Below are positions 61,319-64,000 of a stretch of 64,000 bases of DNA, piece by piece. Location of the stretch: contig NZ_JPVR01000081.1 of assembly GCF_000772935.1 (NCBI RefSeq), positions 186,001-250,000 of the forward strand. The letters run 5' to 3'. How positions within the stretch are numbered: position 1 is the first letter of the stretch; every line of letters starts with the position of its first letter. Source of the stretch: Lysinibacillus boronitolerans JCM 21713 = 10a = NBRC 103108 (GTDB taxonomy: Bacteria > Bacillota > Bacilli > Bacillales_A > Planococcaceae). Position numbers and translations under genes: made by a program. The notes beneath the pieces were generated by a model. It worked only from the letters and a program-made list of their open reading frames with translations. It was not told the origin of the DNA and ran no database searches.

Positions 61319-61445
61319 TTAAAGTCCTCCAAAGCTTGCCTTCCCCTATCATACCTTAAATCTAACAATTTGGATTGAATTTTCCAACTATTTGTTAACA
61401 CGCAAGCGGCTTACAATCCTATCCAAGTGGTGTTGTTCATATAAA

Positions 61446-61504
61446 AACCCCCTTTAAAGAAGACATGTAATTGACTAAAATTTACATTGTCTATTTAAAG
61501 GGGC
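61446..61504 (-). terminator. Terminator of the second MFS gene
   Basis: A long imperfect hairpin, CCCCTTTAAA-(..)-AGACA-(..)-TGTAA / TTACA-TGTCT-TTTAAAGGGG, followed on the minus strand by GTTTTTATATG. Confidence 0.78.
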
Positions 61505-61534
61505 AATTAATGGAGACTGGTCCTCCCTACTGTA

Positions 61535-62695
61535 TTAATGGCTCGTTTTTTTATTAACAATATAATCCCGATAAACTAACAGGGCGACGAGGAGAAAGCT
61601 TAGGCTAACAAGTCGGAAAATCATTTCTATACTCATCCACTCAGCTAAAATCCCTAAGATAAATGCGCTCATACCGACCCCAACATCAAAACTGGAAAGA
61701 AAAGTGGCATTGGCTGCACCACTTTTGGCTTCACTTACTTTTTGAACAGCCCAAGTTTGTAAGCACGGCATAACGGTGCCATAGCCTGCACCAAATAAAA
61801 TCGCTGCAAAAATCAAAGTGAAAATATTAGTAGTATAGGATAACATGATTAATGATAGAAAACCGAAAATCGCTGACACAATAATGATCGACCATGGTCC
61901 ATGCTTATCAAACCATTTCCCTGTAAAAGGACGTATTAACGTGGAAACAATTGCGTTAATAAGAAAGAATAGAAAAATCTGTTGTAATCCCTTTTGTTCA
62001 CCAAAAAGAACTAAGAATGTAATAATGGCGCCGAAACCAAGCGTCGTCACAACAGTCAATAATGCCTGAAACCTTACTTCTTTTTCAAATATCGCTTCCA
62101 TAAATCGAAATGGCTGCTTGTCATTTTGAATAGGTGCCGTGGAATGCACAAATGAAAGCATTATGATCGCAAAAAGGCTTAGTAAGGCTGACGACCAAAT
62201 CAGCGTGTGAAAAGAAAAGGTACTGTAAATAAGAATCCCGAGACTGGGTGCAACAATTGCTCCCACGGTTGTGGATACCGAGAAATAGCCCATTCCCTCT
62301 CCTAATCGAGCTTTAGGGATACTATCTACAGCCATTGTACTATTGGCTGTTGTGGATACACCCCACGCTGTTCCATGGAAAAGTCGGAGTAATAGGAAAA
62401 TCCAAATCGTATTAAGCAATGGATACAGCATGGTAATTAGTAGTAATGCTATACTTGCCACAATCGCTAGTTTTTTCCGCTTATGATCCATTAAATAGTA
62501 CCCTATAAAAGGTCTTATCGTAATGGCACCTAGTGTAAATACCGTCGTCACCAAGCCTACTTGCATCGGATTGGCGTTTATGCTTAATAAATAGGCTGGT
62601 AAAATAGGCAATAGCATTTCAAATCCTATAAAAATAAAAAAATTACTTATGAATAGAAAAAGAAATGATGAAGTAAAAATTGGTTGTTTTTTCAT
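61535..62695 (-). CDS. MFS transporter (YwoG/YfcJ-like)
   Basis: 386 residues, 12 membrane helices. RPFIGYYLMDHKRKKLAIV (motif A) near residue 61, RLFHGTAWGVSTTANSTMAVD near residue 108, GAIVAPSLGILIY (motif C) and GAGYGTVMPCLQTWAVQKV in the C-terminal half are typical of drug-exporter-like MFS proteins. Substrate unknown. It is preceded on the same strand by a 50-codon ORF and an intrinsic terminator that may regulate it. Confidence 0.82.
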   Translation of the reverse strand: MKKQPIFTSSFLFLFISNFFIFIGFEMLLPILPAYLLSINANPMQVGLVTTVFTLGAITIRPFIGYYLMDHKRKKLAIVASIALLLITMLYPLLNTIWIFLLLRLFHGTAWGVSTTANSTMAVDSIPKARLGEGMGYFSVSTTVGAIVAPSLGILIYSTFSFHTLIWSSALLSLFAIIMLSFVHSTAPIQNDKQPFRFMEAIFEKEVRFQALLTVVTTLGFGAIITFLVLFGEQKGLQQIFLFFLINAIVSTLIRPFTGKWFDKHGPWSIIIVSAIFGFLSLIMLSYTTNIFTLIFAAILFGAGYGTVMPCLQTWAVQKVSEAKSGAANATFLSSFDVGVGMSAFILGILAEWMSIEMIFRLVSLSFLLVALLVYRDYIVNKKTSH

Positions 62696-62811
62696 AGTAA
62701 ATTCCTCGCTTCTAATTATTTTTCTAAATTAGAAGCGCTTGGAACACTGCAACATTCCTTAATTGTCTTAGTTTTTTTAGCAATTAGCTCACCCTCTCTC
62801 CGTTTTATCAC

Positions 62812-62842
62812 AACAAAAAAGACGCCATAAAACCGGCGTCTA
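62812..62842 (-). terminator. Terminator between a small ORF and the second MFS gene (attenuator candidate)
   Basis: Minus strand AGACGCC / GGCGTCT with a CGGTTTTATGG-type loop region, followed by TTTTTTGTTG. It lies 33 nt after the small ORF and about 115 nt before the MFS start, so it either ends a small gene or attenuates the exporter. Confidence 0.7.
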
Positions 62843-62874
62843 CCAATTACTTTGTATGGTTAAAAAGTCATTTT

Positions 62875-63027
62875 TCACACATGACTAACAAAGGCAAAAA
62901 GCTTCCGGTTACTACTTTCACTATGCTGTTTTCTTAAAAAACCACAGACTGGTCCCTTTGAGCATAAATCATCTAATTGTAAAAATGTCTTTACCTCAAT
63001 CGCCGTTCTTCTGAAAATCGTTTCCAT
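62875..63027 (-). CDS. 50-residue ORF upstream of the second MFS gene
   Basis: GAGAGGAGGCAAAAAGTC precedes ATG and the product METIFRRTAIEVKTFLQLDD... of 50 residues, with two Cys (LCSKGPVCGF) and a basic, serine-rich end. No family is recognised. A promoter (63066-63093) precedes it and a terminator follows. It could be a stand-alone small gene or a regulatory leader of the downstream exporter. Confidence 0.55.
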   Translation of the reverse strand: METIFRRTAIEVKTFLQLDDLCSKGPVCGFLRKQHSESSNRKLFAFVSHV

Positions 63028-63065
63028 GACTTTTTGCCTCCTCTCTCAAGTTCAATTCATAGCTT

Positions 63066-63093
63066 ACTATAATTTAATACAAGTTTACCACAA
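63066..63093 (-). promoter_or_regulatory. Candidate sigma-A promoter of the 50-codon ORF / MFS unit
   Basis: Minus strand TTGTGG (63093-63088), 16-bp spacer and TATAGT (63071-63066), about 40 bp before the small ORF. Confidence 0.45.
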
Positions 63094-63153
63094 AAGCAAA
63101 TGCAACGTTGAAACTATGTATAAGACGCAAAATATTTTCCCCGCATCGACTAT

Positions 63154-63807
63154 TTATAAAGTTCTTTCCTTGTCACCGTCTATTAATTGCACATGCACAT
63201 TGGAGGAGCTACCTCCCTCTATATGATTAGGAACATTTGTTAAATCGAGTAATTCCTTTAGATGAATAGCTTTTTCACGATTGGCCTCGATGGTCACATG
63301 ATATGGCCCTGTTATATTCATAAGTGAATTCATCCGTTTATCGCCTTTAAAAAAATTCGTATCGATAAATTGTAAATCAAAGGACACAGCTTCATTGCTT
63401 CGATTATGTAAGACAATGGTACATTCCCCATTCATAAAGTCTTTTCCCACCATATCAAACCGACATGCTCCATCCCCTTTGTATGAAATGGCCATAATGC
63501 CACTAGCAAAGGTTTCTTGATACGCCACGATAAGCAAATGGGGTAAAAATGAATAGAGTAATACTACGATGACAAATGTTCGAAAATGATATTTGTTTAT
63601 ACTTCTAAGTAGTAAAATCATAGCAATTATAAATAAAATCGAGCCAAAGATGCCAAGTAACACGTATCCATCTTGTGTTTCGATAGGAATTGACATGAAG
63701 GTAGTATGTGCCATCATCGCTTCATTGTAGGGATACGGAAAAAACAGACACATACAAATACCCAACATAACGATTGACCCTATGAACGTCTTTTTATTGT
63801 TTATCAT
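63154..63807 (-). CDS. Hypothetical membrane protein with C-terminal extracellular domain
   Basis: 217 residues. Three membrane helices (about 7-24, 50-70 and 78-98) are followed by a 115-residue extracytoplasmic part that is beta-rich (CTIVLHNRSNEAVSFDLQFIDTN, ITGPYHVTIEANREKAIHLKEL), like a small Ig-type fold. Two cysteines in CRFDMVGKDFMNGEC could pair outside. AAGGAGG before the ATG at 63807 sets the start; the frame runs on to 63870 without a site. Function unknown. Confidence 0.55.
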   Translation of the reverse strand: MINNKKTFIGSIVMLGICMCLFFPYPYNEAMMAHTTFMSIPIETQDGYVLLGIFGSILFIIAMILLLRSINKYHFRTFVIVVLLYSFLPHLLIVAYQETFASGIMAISYKGDGACRFDMVGKDFMNGECTIVLHNRSNEAVSFDLQFIDTNFFKGDKRMNSLMNITGPYHVTIEANREKAIHLKELLDLTNVPNHIEGGSSSNVHVQLIDGDKERTL

Positions 63808-64000
63808 ATGCTGCCTCCTTTCTAAAATTTGACTAGGTGATATACAAATATGCATACACCAATTTACCATATATATCCTTAAAAAGAAATGAAGCCTATA
63901 AAAACAACTATTTTAAAAAGAGTCAATCCGTCTGCAGGCTGAGATGTAGCACCGTCTATAGTGCATTTCCAAAATTAAGGTAAATTGATATGATTAAGCA

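Noticed and set aside
63990-64000. Possible start of a further plus-strand gene (TAAGG ... ATG ATT AAG) at the window edge
   Set aside because: Only three codons are visible, so it cannot be judged.

Overview
The window looks like a chromosomal segment of a low-GC, spore-forming Bacillota of the Bacillaceae/Planococcaceae type, most likely Lysinibacillus or a close relative. The reasons are the AGGAGG-type ribosome binding sites, frequent TTG and GTG starts, sigma-A and sigma-B type promoters, a Ger(x)C germination lipoprotein, Bacillus families such as YfiB/YfiC, YkuS, DUF4309 and TrhO, and intergenic arrays built of 20-21 bp units. The genus is an inference; no rRNA or tRNA gene is visible. 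No intact insertion sequence, prophage or CRISPR array was seen.

Layout. 1-14.2 kb: the end of an FtsX-type permease, small metabolic and envelope genes, a divergent MFS/LysR pair, an operon of hydrolase, response regulator and histidine kinase, and a heterodimeric ABC exporter (YfiB/YfiC-like). 14.9-21.7 kb: a ten-gene cobamide salvage operon on the minus strand (cbiZ, cbiB, cobD, cobC, cobU, cobS, a second CobC-like phosphatase, a CobU-like protein, cblT-like, cblS-like). It has no CobT, so the lower ligand is probably obtained by taking up and phosphorylating alpha-ribazole. Its leader carries an intrinsic terminator but no recognisable B12 box. 22-30 kb: aspartokinase III, an SDR/TetR divergent pair with clear palindromic operators, a broken nucleotidyltransferase gene, a topoisomerase III and an esterase.

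30-39 kb is a looser region: an ECF sigma/anti-sigma pair with a probable autoregulatory promoter, lipoproteins, small membrane proteins, a VanZ-like protein and an XRE regulator. It also holds a T-box riboswitch whose gene, an amino-acid permease, survives only as a frameshifted stub that runs into a tandem array of 82-bp units. 39-48 kb: a general-stress SDR with a textbook sigma-B promoter, TrhO, a nucleoside cluster (deoD-like, nupC, a PRD/Mga-type regulator) with a cre-like site, and a NagZ-type glycosidase. 48-64 kb: several GNAT acetyltransferases (one with a LexA-like box), two MFS exporters preceded by leader-type small ORFs, a VbhA/Fic toxin-antitoxin pair with a C-terminal frameshift in Fic, Nudix, MazG and LOG proteins, an amidinotransferase-fold enzyme and GerC.

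The best leads are: (1) a 15-codon leader peptide ending in PPFP, followed by a hairpin that reaches the Shine-Dalgarno of a Bcr/CflA exporter; (2) the orphan T-box with its decayed permease; (3) a DeoD homologue that has lost both catalytic residues Asp204 and Arg217; (4) the attenuator-like leader of the cobamide operon; (5) a 50-codon ORF plus terminator ahead of the second MFS gene; (6) several families of helically phased 20-21 bp intergenic repeats.
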